This document shows positions 13,750 to 21,041 of a stretch of 21,041 nucleotides of DNA, in pieces (the first letter of the stretch is position 1; every line of letters begins with the position of its first letter). The position numbers and the translations under genes were made by a program. Source of the DNA: an uncultured Collinsella sp. (GTDB lineage Bacteria > Actinomycetota > Coriobacteriia > Coriobacteriales > Coriobacteriaceae); contig USQQ01000024.1 of NCBI GenBank assembly GCA_900556875.1, forward strand, positions 1-21,041, written 5' to 3'. The notes below the pieces were generated by a model, which was not told where the DNA came from, ran no database searches, and saw nothing but the letters and a program-made list of their open reading frames with translations.

Positions 13750-15198
13750 TTAATCCAGGCCCTCGGCACCGTTGGACTTGATGATCTTCTGGTAGGCGTA
13801 GAAGCTGTCCTTGCGGCGGCGCTCGTAGGTACCGGTGCCGTCGTCGTACTTATCGACGTGGATGAAGCCATAGCGCTTGCGCATCTCGCCGGTGCCGGCG
13901 GACACCAGGTCGATGGGACCCCACCAGGTGTAGGCGATCAGGTCGACGCCGTCGGCAATGGCCTCGCCCATGGCCTTGATGTGGCTCTGCAAGTAGGCGA
14001 TGCGGTACGGATCGTGGATGGAACCGTCCTCCTCGACCTCATCGTAGGCGCCCATGCCGTTCTCGACCACCATCAGCGGAATCTCGTAGCGGGCGTAAAT
14101 CTCGTTGAGGGCGATGCGCAGGCCCAGCGGATCGATCTGCCAGCCCCAATCGGTGGACTCCAGATAGGGGTTCTTGCCGCCAAAGGTCATGTTGCCCTCG
14201 GTCATCTCGTGATCCCTGTGGGTGCCCACGGTGCCGGACATGTAGTAGCTAAAGGTGTAGAAATCGACCTTGCCGTCGGCGATATCCTGCAGGTCACCGT
14301 CCTCCATCACAAGCTCGACATCGTTCTCGGCCCAGAAGCGCTTGGCATAGAACGGATACTTGCCGCGCACCTGCACGTCGGAGCAGTACCAGTTCATGGT
14401 ATTCATCTCCTGCTGCGTGGCGAACACGTCGGCCGGATCGCACGTGGCGGCATAGGAGAGGATGAAGCAGTCCATGTTGCCCATCTTAAACTGCGGATAG
14501 TGCTCGTGGGCATAGCGCACGACGCGGCCGCTGGCGACAAACTGGTGATGCAGGGCCTGCATACGGGCCTGCGGCGTGGTGTGGACCGCCGAAGCCGGGC
14601 CCTCAAAGCCCTGGATCATGCTGGTCCCAAAGAGGTTGCCCATGTCCTGGGTGCCGCAGTTGATCTCGTTGAAGGTGAGCCAGAACTTGACCTTGTCCTG
14701 ATAGCGGTCGAAGACGGTCTGGCAGTACTTCTCAAAGAAGCCGATGAGCTCGCGGCTCGCCCAGCCGTTGTATTTCTCGACCAGGTGATAGGGCATCTCG
14801 TAGTGCGACAGGGTCACGAGCGGCTCGATATTGTGAGCGCGCAGGCAGTCGAAGACGCGGTCGTAAAAGGCGAGGCCGGCCTCGTTGGGCTCGGCGTCGT
14901 CGCCGTTGGGGAAGATGCGGCTCCAAGAGATGGACATGCGGAACATGTTGAAGCCCATCTCGGCGAACAGCGCGATGTCCTCCTCGTAGTGATGGTAGAA
15001 ATCGATGCCGTCATGATTGGGGTAGAAGCGGTCGGGGTCGATGTCGATCGTGATCTGACGCGGCTCCTTGTAGCTGCCGCCCAAGAAATGGTCGTCGACC
15101 GAAGGACCGCGGCCGTCCACGTTCCAAGCGCCCTCAAACTGATTGGCGGCCGTGGCGCCACCCCAATAGAAACCCTCGGGGAACTTGATGTTTGCCAT
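13750..15198 (-). CDS. GH1 6-phospho-beta-glucosidase
   Basis: A 482-aa cytoplasmic glycosidase of family GH1 that cleaves PTS-imported phospho-beta-glucosides (or phospho-beta-galactosides) to a 6-phosphosugar plus aglycone or sugar. The N-terminal FPEGFYWGGATAANQFEGAW signature, acid/base E178 in TFNEIN and nucleophile E379 in VVENGMG are present. The C-terminal loop SAGTGEMRKRYGFIHVD matches the phosphate-binding loop of the 6-phospho enzymes, which separates it from plain beta-glucosidases. AAAGGAG before the ATG at 15198 fixes the start; a 46-residue 5' extension has no signal. It lies downstream of the AraC gene on the same strand and upstream of the EIIA gene, so the three look like one sugar-use unit. 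Confidence 0.94.
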   Translation of the reverse strand: MANIKFPEGFYWGGATAANQFEGAWNVDGRGPSVDDHFLGGSYKEPRQITIDIDPDRFYPNHDGIDFYHHYEEDIALFAEMGFNMFRMSISWSRIFPNGDDAEPNEAGLAFYDRVFDCLRAHNIEPLVTLSHYEMPYHLVEKYNGWASRELIGFFEKYCQTVFDRYQDKVKFWLTFNEINCGTQDMGNLFGTSMIQGFEGPASAVHTTPQARMQALHHQFVASGRVVRYAHEHYPQFKMGNMDCFILSYAATCDPADVFATQQEMNTMNWYCSDVQVRGKYPFYAKRFWAENDVELVMEDGDLQDIADGKVDFYTFSYYMSGTVGTHRDHEMTEGNMTFGGKNPYLESTDWGWQIDPLGLRIALNEIYARYEIPLMVVENGMGAYDEVEEDGSIHDPYRIAYLQSHIKAMGEAIADGVDLIAYTWWGPIDLVSAGTGEMRKRYGFIHVDKYDDGTGTYERRRKDSFYAYQKIIKSNGAEGLD

Positions 15199-15365
15199 GA
15201 GCATCTCCTTTGCATTGCGGGTCGATAGGCCGAGTATCGCCCACGCACGCGACAGACAGGGGCAGGGGTGCCAAACCCGACACTTCTTTTCGCAGACGCG
15301 CGCTGCAACAGCGCTGCAGCTGAAACTTTTTGACACCGAAGGAGCGAAGACGATCCGCTCCGCGC

Positions 15366-16358
15366 TTACCGGCGGTATGCCGCGGGGGTGCAGCCATACT
15401 TGTCGTGAAACTTACGGTAGAAGAAGCTCATGTTTTCATAGCCCACCGCATGCGCAGCCGCCCCGGCCGTGGCGCCGCCGCACAGAAGCTCGGCCGCACG
15501 TACCAGGCGTCGCTCCTGCACAAGCTGCCTAAAGGTCTTGCCCACATGCCGCTTGAGGAGCGCCGTCGCATAATTAGGGCTCAAGCCAAACTCCGCCGCC
15601 ATCCCCTCGAGGGAGCACGCGGCGAATTCGCGATCGATATAGCCGAGCATTCCCGTCACCAGGGCAGTGGGCCCCGCCGCGCCGTCCGCCGCGCCGCGCA
15701 CCAGCTCGCGCTCGTAGCAATCCATGAGCTCGGCCAAAAACAGCTGAAACAGACGCAAGACGATCTCGGGACCGTTGGGGCTCGGGTCGTACAGCTCGCA
15801 GAGCATCTCCTGCATGTAGCGCCGAATCCGACGGCTCTCGCCGCAATGAAAACGGACATGGCCCCGATGGTCCGTCTCGCTGTTGAGCGCGTTGAACAAA
15901 AACCGCGAGACCGCGCTCTCGCGCGAGAGGCTCGACTCGAGACTCCGGCGCAAAAAAGAGCGTGAAACGGTCATGCTTAGCATGATGTCGTCCTCACCAA
16001 GCGCCGCCACGGCATGCGGGCAGAGGGCGTCGAGCAAAAGCACCTCGTTGCGGCCCAGCTCGAGCCTCTCCCCCGCCACCGTCTGCGGGCAGCGTCCGCG
16101 ATACACATAGCTCAGCTCCACGTAATCATGCACGTGCTCGGGAACTGCATTAAAGCGCGAGTTTTTCCTTATCGTCAGGCCACGCGGCATGCCGGGCTGG
16201 GCATAGGCAAACCCTGGCTGCCCAATCTTGCGCACTGGGCATCCGTCGATTTCGACATGCTCGGTCATAATCGACCAATCAAATGCCATGCCGTCTTTAT
16301 AAGCGATCTCACTGGTGCTCAGTTCGCTGAGCCTACGCTCGAGCTCGTCGATCTCCAT
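15366..16358 (-). CDS. AraC-family transcriptional regulator
   Basis: A 330-aa regulator with an N-terminal cupin-type ligand domain (EHVHDYVELSYVYRGR, H75/H77/E81) and a C-terminal double helix-turn-helix of the AraC/XylS type from about 235 (LEGMAAEFGLSPNYATALLKRHVGKTFRQLVQERRL ... AAHAVGYENMSFFYRKFHDKYGCTPAAYRR). It probably senses a sugar and activates the divergent glycoside hydrolase gene, the GH1 gene, or both. The SD is weak (GGCAAG), so expression may be low, as is usual for such regulators. The 114-base divergent gap holds a candidate operator and the promoter of the large hydrolase. Confidence 0.92.
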   Translation of the reverse strand: MEIDELERRLSELSTSEIAYKDGMAFDWSIMTEHVEIDGCPVRKIGQPGFAYAQPGMPRGLTIRKNSRFNAVPEHVHDYVELSYVYRGRCPQTVAGERLELGRNEVLLLDALCPHAVAALGEDDIMLSMTVSRSFLRRSLESSLSRESAVSRFLFNALNSETDHRGHVRFHCGESRRIRRYMQEMLCELYDPSPNGPEIVLRLFQLFLAELMDCYERELVRGAADGAAGPTALVTGMLGYIDREFAACSLEGMAAEFGLSPNYATALLKRHVGKTFRQLVQERRLVRAAELLCGGATAGAAAHAVGYENMSFFYRKFHDKYGCTPAAYRR

Positions 16359-16364
16359 GGCTTG

Positions 16365-16380
16365 CCAATCGTTGATTTGG
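16365..16380. promoter_or_regulatory. Possible operator in the AraC divergent region
   Basis: Imperfect inverted repeat CCAATC-GTT-GATTTGG, immediately upstream of the AraC start and 24 bases upstream of the hydrolase -35. Its position suits control of both genes, but AraC proteins often bind direct repeats, so this is tentative. Confidence 0.25.
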
Positions 16381-16404
16381 TCATAGTTCGTCGTGATTCA
16401 GATA

Positions 16405-16433
16405 TTAGCAGAACGCGCCGACGCGTCCATAAT
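16405..16433 (+). promoter_or_regulatory. Promoter of the large glycoside hydrolase gene
   Basis: -35 TTAGCA (16405-16410), 17-base spacer, -10 CATAAT (16428-16433), giving a leader of about 33 nt that includes AAGGAGG. The -35 hexamer and spacing are identical to those of the EIIA promoter. Confidence 0.55.
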
Positions 16434-16472
16434 CTGTGCTATGCAGCAGATCGATCGAGCCAAGGAGGATCC

Positions 16473-19064
16473 ATGACCGCGTACTATCAGCAGGTGCTCG
16501 AGGGCACATACGACAACCACGTGCTTCCGTTTTTGTGGATGAAGGGCGAGAGCCATAAGACCATTGCCGAGTATCTGGAAAAGATCGCCGGCGCCGACAT
16601 CCACGAGGTCTGTCTCGAAAGCCGCCCACACCCCGATTTTTGCGGCGAGGGCTGGTGGCGCGACTTGCGCTTTGTCATTGACGAGTGCAAGCAGCTGGGC
16701 CTTAAGCTCTGGATCTTGGACGACGCGCACTTCCCCACGGGCTTTGCCAACGGCGTCGTCAAGGAAGCCGTGCCCGAGCTCCGCAAGATCGTGCTCACGC
16801 ACCGCACGTTCGACATCGTGGGCCCCACGTCCGCCGCAAGCATCGCGCTCGCCAACATGCTCGACAAAACGGAGCGCTTCCACGGCGTGACATTTATGCA
16901 GGACGGCAGCCCCGTCGACGTCGCTTACCGAGTAATCGACGATGTAGACGGCAACCCCAGCCGCCTGGTCTTCGATGCACCTGCGGGCCTCACACAGGCA
17001 TGCGTGATGTTCACGAGCGGCAAGACCTCCTACAACGAGGACTACATCAATATGGTCGACCGCGCCTCGGTGGCGCCGCTCATCGATGCTGTCTACGAGC
17101 CGCATTTTGAGCATCTGGGCGATGAGTTTGGTAAGACGATCCTGGGCTTTTTCTCCGATGAGCCCGGATTTGCCAACGAGAAGGGCACCACGGGCCCCGA
17201 TGGCATCTCGGACACGCTCATCGGCAAGGCCACCGCGCCCCTACCCTGGTCGGCCGAGCTTGAGCGTCGCCTACGCGCGGCACTGGGCGAGCGCTACCTG
17301 GCCGAGCTCCCGCACCTGTGGGACCGCGAGCCGGCCGGCGCGCACGTACGCCACGTCTATATGGACATCGCGAGCACCCTCTATAAGGAGTGCTTCTGCG
17401 ACCAGCTCGGAGACTGGTGCCGCGCGCGCGGCGTGCAGTACATCGGCCACGTTATCGAGGACAAGGACTGTCACGCGCGCCTGGGCGTGGGCGCCGGGCA
17501 CTACTTCCGCGCCGTGGGCGGTCAGGACATGGCGGGCGTCGACATCGTGATCAACCAGCTGGTACCCGGCATGGACCGCGGCCTTCACAGCTACGGACGC
17601 GGCGTGTGGGACCTCGAGTTCTATAACTACGTGCTGCCCAAGCTGGGCTCCTCGGCAGCACACCTCGACCCCAAAAAGCAGGGGCGCTGCATGGCCGAGG
17701 TCTTTGGCGCATTTGGATGGCACGAAGGCCTACGCGAGATGAAGTGGATCGCCGATCATTTTTTGGTGCGCGGCGTCAATTGGTTTGTGCCGCATGCCTT
17801 TAGCATGGCCGCCTTCCCCGACTGGGACTGCCCGCCGCATTTCTATGCGCATGGCCAAAACCCCCAGATTGCACACTTTGGGCAGCTCATGAGCTACATG
17901 AGCCGTACGGCGAGCCTGCTGAGCGGCGGGCGCGCAACGACCCCGGTCGCGCTTCTCTACCATGCGGACGCCGAGTGGGCAGGCGAGGCGAACTTTATGC
18001 AGCATGCCGCCTCCGAGCTTTTGCGCGCGCAGGTCGACTTTGACATCGTGCCGGCAGAGGCATTTGAGGACGCAGGGCGCTATGCCATTGAAATTGCCGC
18101 AGACGGTAGCGGCTTTAGCGTGAACGGCCAGGCATACCGCTGCCTGGTGATGCCCGGAGCCGAGTTTGTCGGCGGAGCCGTGCTCGACTTTGCCGCGCGT
18201 GCCGCAGCCGCAGGTGTTGCCGTGTACGCGCTGGATGAGTTGCCGAACAAGCGCTACGACGGTGACACTGCAGGCCGCGAGGGCTTTGCCTCCCTGGATG
18301 CAGCCGCGGTCGCCGACATCAAGCTCCTGGCGACCACCGAGCTCGCAGACACACTTGCCAATACCGGCATGCAGACCGTGGTTTGCGCCGAGCCCCAGCC
18401 CTGGCTGCGCGCACTGCGCTACGAGCGGGCGGGCGAGAGCTATCTGATGCTCGTCAACGAGCATCCCAAGCAGGGTATCTCCACTCAGATTGCGCTTGCC
18501 GACGGCACACCCGTTGCAGGCGCGCGCCTCGACCTGCTCAACGGCACCGAGCCCGCCGCCTTTGACGGCACGCTCGAGCTGGCTCCCTACGAGAGCTGCA
18601 TCGTGGTCCTTGGGGCTACAGGTTCCGTTGCTGTGGCAACCGCCGAAGACGAAGCCACATGCGTCGACGGGCCCTGGGCGGTTGCCTTCTCTGCCCCTGG
18701 CACCGATGCCTTTGGCGAGTCTGTTGAGCTTGCAGACCTGCACGACCTTTCCTCGGCCGAGTTCCCCGGCAAGGCCGGCACATTCCGCTACCGGGCCTCC
18801 TTTGTCCTGGGCGAAGCGGCCACCCGCACCGTCATCGACCTTGGCGAGGTCTTTGAGACCGCAACCGTCACCCTCGACGGCAAATCCCTCGGCACCCGCA
18901 TCTGTCCGCCTTACCGCTTTGAGGCCGCCGCACTTTTAGCCGGCGAGCACGCGCTTACGATCGATATCATCAACACCCTCGACCATGCCGTCCCCGACAT
19001 GTTCGGCATGACAGAACCCTCCGATCCCAGCGGCCTACTCGGTCCCGTCCGCGTGCTCGGGTAG
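16473..19064 (+). CDS. Large multi-domain glycoside hydrolase (GH106/GH2-like architecture)
   Basis: An 863-aa protein with no signal peptide, so it probably acts on imported oligosaccharides. Residues about 1-470 look like a TIM barrel (LWILDDAHFPTGFANG, ILGFFSDEPGF, IGHVIEDKDC, MAEVFGAFGWHEGL). Candidate catalytic or binding acids are E230, E329 and E409. About 480-640 resembles a Rossmann/GATase-like domain (TPVALLYHADAEW ... YRCLVMPGAEFV). The last 150 residues form a GH2-type sugar-binding jelly roll (FRYRASFVLGE ... TVTLDGKSLGTRICPPYRFE) ending SGLLGPVRVLG, as in GH106 alpha-L-rhamnosidase relatives. The exact family and substrate are uncertain. A perfect SD (AAGGAGG) sets the start. 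It is divergent from the AraC gene and ends at a strong terminator. Confidence 0.8.
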   Translation: MTAYYQQVLEGTYDNHVLPFLWMKGESHKTIAEYLEKIAGADIHEVCLESRPHPDFCGEGWWRDLRFVIDECKQLGLKLWILDDAHFPTGFANGVVKEAVPELRKIVLTHRTFDIVGPTSAASIALANMLDKTERFHGVTFMQDGSPVDVAYRVIDDVDGNPSRLVFDAPAGLTQACVMFTSGKTSYNEDYINMVDRASVAPLIDAVYEPHFEHLGDEFGKTILGFFSDEPGFANEKGTTGPDGISDTLIGKATAPLPWSAELERRLRAALGERYLAELPHLWDREPAGAHVRHVYMDIASTLYKECFCDQLGDWCRARGVQYIGHVIEDKDCHARLGVGAGHYFRAVGGQDMAGVDIVINQLVPGMDRGLHSYGRGVWDLEFYNYVLPKLGSSAAHLDPKKQGRCMAEVFGAFGWHEGLREMKWIADHFLVRGVNWFVPHAFSMAAFPDWDCPPHFYAHGQNPQIAHFGQLMSYMSRTASLLSGGRATTPVALLYHADAEWAGEANFMQHAASELLRAQVDFDIVPAEAFEDAGRYAIEIAADGSGFSVNGQAYRCLVMPGAEFVGGAVLDFAARAAAAGVAVYALDELPNKRYDGDTAGREGFASLDAAAVADIKLLATTELADTLANTGMQTVVCAEPQPWLRALRYERAGESYLMLVNEHPKQGISTQIALADGTPVAGARLDLLNGTEPAAFDGTLELAPYESCIVVLGATGSVAVATAEDEATCVDGPWAVAFSAPGTDAFGESVELADLHDLSSAEFPGKAGTFRYRASFVLGEAATRTVIDLGEVFETATVTLDGKSLGTRICPPYRFEAAALLAGEHALTIDIINTLDHAVPDMFGMTEPSDPSGLLGPVRVLG

Positions 19065-19091
19065 CGACCCCGCGCAACAGCCCCTTACGAG

Positions 19092-19118
19092 ACGCCCGGC
19101 TTAGCCGGGCGTTTTATT
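19092..19118 (+). terminator. Intrinsic terminator of the large hydrolase gene
   Basis: 9-bp stem ACGCCCGGC/GCCGGGCGT, loop TTA, then TTTATTT, 27 bases after the stop codon. It separates the hydrolase gene from the RpiR gene. Confidence 0.9.
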
Positions 19119-19163
19119 TATCGCTATGATTGGTTTATCGCGACGCAAACGCATAGGAGCCAT

Positions 19164-20018
19164 ATGGATATCAGGCGAAAGATCACGCAGGGCAAAAGCC
19201 TCACCCCCACCGAGCAACGACTTGGGCAAACGGCCCTCGCCATGGGCGAGGATGTGCGCGGGCTTTCCATTAAGGAATTTGCCGCGCGCGCCAACGTTTC
19301 GGTCGCGAGCGTGCACCGCTTTTGCAAAAAGCTCGGCCTCGAGGGCTTCAAAGATCTCAAGGTCGAGCTCATCCGCCAGGCGACCGAGGCGGGCAACCGG
19401 CGCGACGTGGACATCAACTTTCCCTTCGATGCCACCTCCACCCCTGCGCAGGTGATGGAGCGCATGGAGGGGCTCTACCAGACCACGCTGGCCGAAACGC
19501 AGGAGCTGCTCGACTCTGCACAGCTCGACCACGCCGCCAAGCTCATCATGCGCGCCGGCACCGTGGACATCTACACGGGCTCGCATAACCTGTATCCAGC
19601 GGGAATGTTCCGCGATCGCCTGCTTTCCGCCGGCAAAAGCGCGACGTGCCACGACAGCGTCGAGGCGCAGGTGCGCACGGCGCTCGCCTCGGGTCCCGAC
19701 CATGTGGCAATCGTCATCTCCTACAGCGGCCTTGCCCCCAACCTCAGGGAGATCTTGCCGATCCTTAGCAGTCGACATGTCCCGGTCATCGTCATCGGCA
19801 CACCGTACTGCGCCCGCATTCACCCCGGCTTTGCCGCCTATCTCACGGTAAGCGACCACGAGAGCATGACGCACCGCATCACGCAGTTCGCCAGCCATAT
19901 CGCCGTGCAATACGTACTCGATTCGCTCTATAGCAGCTACTTTGCCAAAGATTACGCCCGCTGCTCCGAGTTCTTAGAGCGCTCGTTCCCCTACACCCGC
20001 CTCCCCGGACTCAAGTAA
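19164..20018 (+). CDS. RpiR/MurR-family transcriptional regulator
   Basis: A 284-aa regulator: N-terminal RpiR-type HTH (about 1-75; SIKEFAARANVSVASVHRFCKKLGL) and C-terminal SIS phosphosugar-binding domain (about 115-250; GTVDIYTGSHNLYPAG, VAIVISYSGLAPNLREILPI). Proteins of this type repress or activate sugar genes in response to a sugar phosphate, which would fit the 6-phosphosugar released by the GH1 enzyme. AGGAG before the ATG at 19164 supports the start. A candidate -10 (TATGAT, 19125-19130) sits just past the upstream terminator. It is the last intact gene before the repeat and IS110 region. Its targets could include the hydrolase and GH1 genes, but no operator is identifiable. Confidence 0.93.
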   Translation: MDIRRKITQGKSLTPTEQRLGQTALAMGEDVRGLSIKEFAARANVSVASVHRFCKKLGLEGFKDLKVELIRQATEAGNRRDVDINFPFDATSTPAQVMERMEGLYQTTLAETQELLDSAQLDHAAKLIMRAGTVDIYTGSHNLYPAGMFRDRLLSAGKSATCHDSVEAQVRTALASGPDHVAIVISYSGLAPNLREILPILSSRHVPVIVIGTPYCARIHPGFAAYLTVSDHESMTHRITQFASHIAVQYVLDSLYSSYFAKDYARCSEFLERSFPYTRLPGLK

Positions 20019-20051
20019 CAACGAGCGAGGATTATTGGACACTCAAATAAC

Positions 20052-20115
20052 GAGCGTGGATAATCTCCCGTTTTTGACCTGGATGCAGGCTCAAAGTGGG
20101 AGATTATCCACGCTC
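20052..20115 (+). terminator. Long hairpin after the RpiR gene
   Basis: A perfect 18-bp stem (20052-20069 with 20098-20115, starting GAGCGTGGATAAT) encloses a second stem (TTTGA..CCTG with CAGG..TCAAA) and is followed by ATTTTG. The left arm is echoed 30 bases upstream by AACGAGCGAGGATTAT (about 20022-20037), so the structure is built from a repeated unit. Likely it both terminates the rpiR-type transcript and belongs to a dispersed palindrome family. Confidence 0.6.
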
Positions 20116-20124
20116 ATTTTGCGG

Positions 20125-20182
20125 GTAGTCATTGGGGACGTTCTTGAATGATTAGTCGTTTAAGAACGTCCCCAACGACTAC
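20125..20182. repeat. 58-nt palindrome of the GGGGACGTTC family
   Basis: GTAGTC, one mismatch, then TTGGGGACGTTCTT pairs with AAGAACGTCCCCAA and GACTAC, with AATGA/TCGTT and a TTAG loop inside. The total is about 26 bp. Its arms share GGGGACGTTC/GAACGTCCCC with the repeat at 12051-12067, marking a dispersed family. Confidence 0.75.
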
Positions 20183-20185
20183 ATC

Positions 20186-20210
20186 AGGAGTGTCCCCAGG
20201 TGTCGGCAGA
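20186..20210. repeat. Dispersed repeat copy 2, apparently cut by IS110
   Basis: It matches 12026-12050 at 22 of 25 positions (AGGAGTGTCCCCA ... CGGCAGA). The similarity stops abruptly after GGCAGA, where the IS110 left end begins, whereas copy 1 continues with AAAGGAACGTCCCC. Confidence 0.65.
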
Positions 20211-20336
20211 GACGATATGAGCAGGACATAAAAACATTGAGAGCCCCTGCTGCATGAAAGACCGCGGATTAGGCCGACAATGGTGAGTGTCTAATTCAGC
20301 CGCGGCGGCCACGCCGCATTCATGGAAGGGGCTCCC
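20211..20336 (+). ncRNA. IS110 left end, candidate bridge RNA
   Basis: This is the non-coding segment between the target repeat and the IS110 start codon. In the IS110 group this position encodes the bridge RNA that guides the recombinase. Stems: GAGCCCCT (20241-20248) with AGGGGCTC (20327-20334), CATGAA (20253-20258) with TTCATG (20319-20324), and CCGCGG (20262-20267) with CCGCGG (20300-20305), continued by ATTAG/CTAAT around an 18-nt loop (20273-20290). A competing hairpin GCGGCG/CGCCGC lies at 20302-20317. The loop contains GCCGACA, the exact complement of TGTCGGC in the adjacent flank (20201-20207). RNA ends and expression are not known. Confidence 0.45.
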
Positions 20337-20986
20337 ATGCTCGATACTACCACCTTCGTCGGCCTCGACGTCCACGCCCGCTCGATAAAGGCCGTCTCCC
20401 TCGACGTCATGACCGGGGAGGTGCGCGCCGCGACCTTCGGCTACGACGCCGGCGCCGTCGCGGAGTGGGTCCGCTCCGTGGACCCCGGGGCCAGGTGCGT
20501 GTACGAGTCCGGGGTCACGGGCTTCGACCTGCAGAAGAGGCTCTCCGGCCTGGGGGTCGACTGCGTGGTCGGCGCCGTCTCGAAGATGATCAAGCCCAGC
20601 GCGGACAGGCGCAGGAAGAACGACCGCAACGACGCCGAGTTCCTCGCCCGCATGCTGTCGGTCGGCAACGTGGTCGAGGTGTGGGTCCCCGACGACGAGT
20701 GCGAGGCCGCCCGCGACCTGACCAGGGCGCTCGAGGACGCGAGGGACGACCTCTCGCGCTCGAAGCAGCGGCTCTCCAAGTTCCTGCTAAGGCACGGGCT
20801 CGTCTTCGACGAGAGGACGCCCACCGGCCGCAGGAAGGGCAACTGGACCCGGGCGCACTGGTCCTGGATCGAGTCGATTAGGTTCGCGGAGGGGGCCGAC
20901 AACGACGCGCTCGCCTACTACGTCGACGCGGTCAGGCGGGCGGCGGAGGAGAAGGCGAGGCTCGAGGGGCTCGTCGAGGCCGAGGC
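20337..20986 (+). pseudogene. IS110-family transposase, truncated at its C-terminus
   Basis: The 216 N-terminal residues of an IS110 recombinase (DEDD_Tnp_IS110). The RuvC-like acids are visible: D11 in VGLDVH, E57 in VYESGVTG, and D96/D99 in KNDRNDAEFLARML. A coiled-coil region follows (ARDLTRALEDARDDLSRSKQ; later RRAAEEKARLEGLVEAEA). The family normally runs to 330-400 residues and needs a C-terminal Transposase_20 domain with a catalytic serine. Here the sequence switches after about 20986 to unrelated AT-richer DNA, so that domain is missing. The start at 20337 follows the left-end stem; there is no strong SD, since AAGGGG is part of the stem. The element cannot move itself. Confidence 0.85.
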
Positions 20987-21041
20987 TGTTAGCGTCAATA
21001 CATTTTTCACCATTTTCACCAACGTATTTTCGCCAATCGCG
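20987..21041. other. Foreign sequence interrupting IS110, possible end of another IS
   Basis: It starts TGTTAGCGTCAATACA and carries three similar short units: ATTTTTCACC (21002), ATTTTCACC (21012) and ATTTTCGCC (21026). It is far richer in A+T than the IS110 gene. A terminal TG and nested short repeats are typical of IS21-like ends, but the window stops before any gene, so the identity is open. Confidence 0.4.

Noticed and set aside
13672..15228. 518-aa plus-strand reading frame
   Set aside because: It lies antisense to the GH1 gene, whose motifs are unmistakable. It reads as low-complexity Val/Leu/His/Gly sequence with no domain and no good start.

Overview
The window looks like a chromosomal segment of a high-GC Coriobacteriia gut bacterium, most likely Collinsella or a close relative. 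This is inferred from the GC-rich coding style, the mix of genes (NikR plus Hyp hydrogenase maturation, a lone glucose-type EIIA, AraC and RpiR sugar regulators, a GH1 phospho-glycosidase) and the many intergenic palindromes. No rRNA or tRNA is present to confirm it.

Layout. 1-2017 is a mobile-element scar: a decayed IS3-family copy (about 318-712) interrupted by an apparently intact IS3-family element (713-2017) with 32-bp inverted repeats. The right end of that element touches, and supplies the stop codon of, a five-helix membrane protein gene (2015-3121, minus). Next come a probably 5'-truncated AgrC-type GHKL kinase fragment (3309-3836), an unrecognised protein (3855-4430, minus) and thioredoxin (4567-4887). 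A nickel block follows: an 82-aa His-containing helical protein, NikR one base later, then hypF and hypC-hypD-hypE. HypF and HypE build the cyanide ligands, which HypC and HypD assemble on iron for [NiFe]-hydrogenase; hypA, hypB and the hydrogenase subunits are not here. A HAD phosphatase (11118-11786) closes the plus-strand run.

11787-12279 has no convincing gene but is dense in palindromes: six alternating units of about 24 bp, a tandem GTCCCCAA-type repeat, a 100-nt imperfect palindrome and a 12-bp hairpin. Minus-strand genes follow: a lipoprotein, a PTS EIIA domain protein, a GH1 6-phospho-beta-glucosidase and an AraC regulator. Divergent from the AraC gene is a large (863 aa) multi-domain glycoside hydrolase, followed by an RpiR regulator. 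Together 13073-20018 looks like a locus for releasing and using a glycan or glycoside, with its own regulators.

20019-21041 is another repeat and mobile region: two strong palindromes, then a repeat that matches one at 12026 and appears to be cut by an IS110-family element. That element keeps its 5' non-coding left end, which folds like a candidate bridge RNA with a loop complementary to the flanking DNA. Its recombinase is truncated at about 20987 by AT-richer foreign sequence that may be the end of yet another element.

The most interesting items are the candidate IS110 bridge RNA beside its presumed target repeat, the twin hairpins with fully complementary 13-nt loops between nikR and hypF, the alternating repeat array at 11828-12000, and the small His-ladder protein coupled to nikR.
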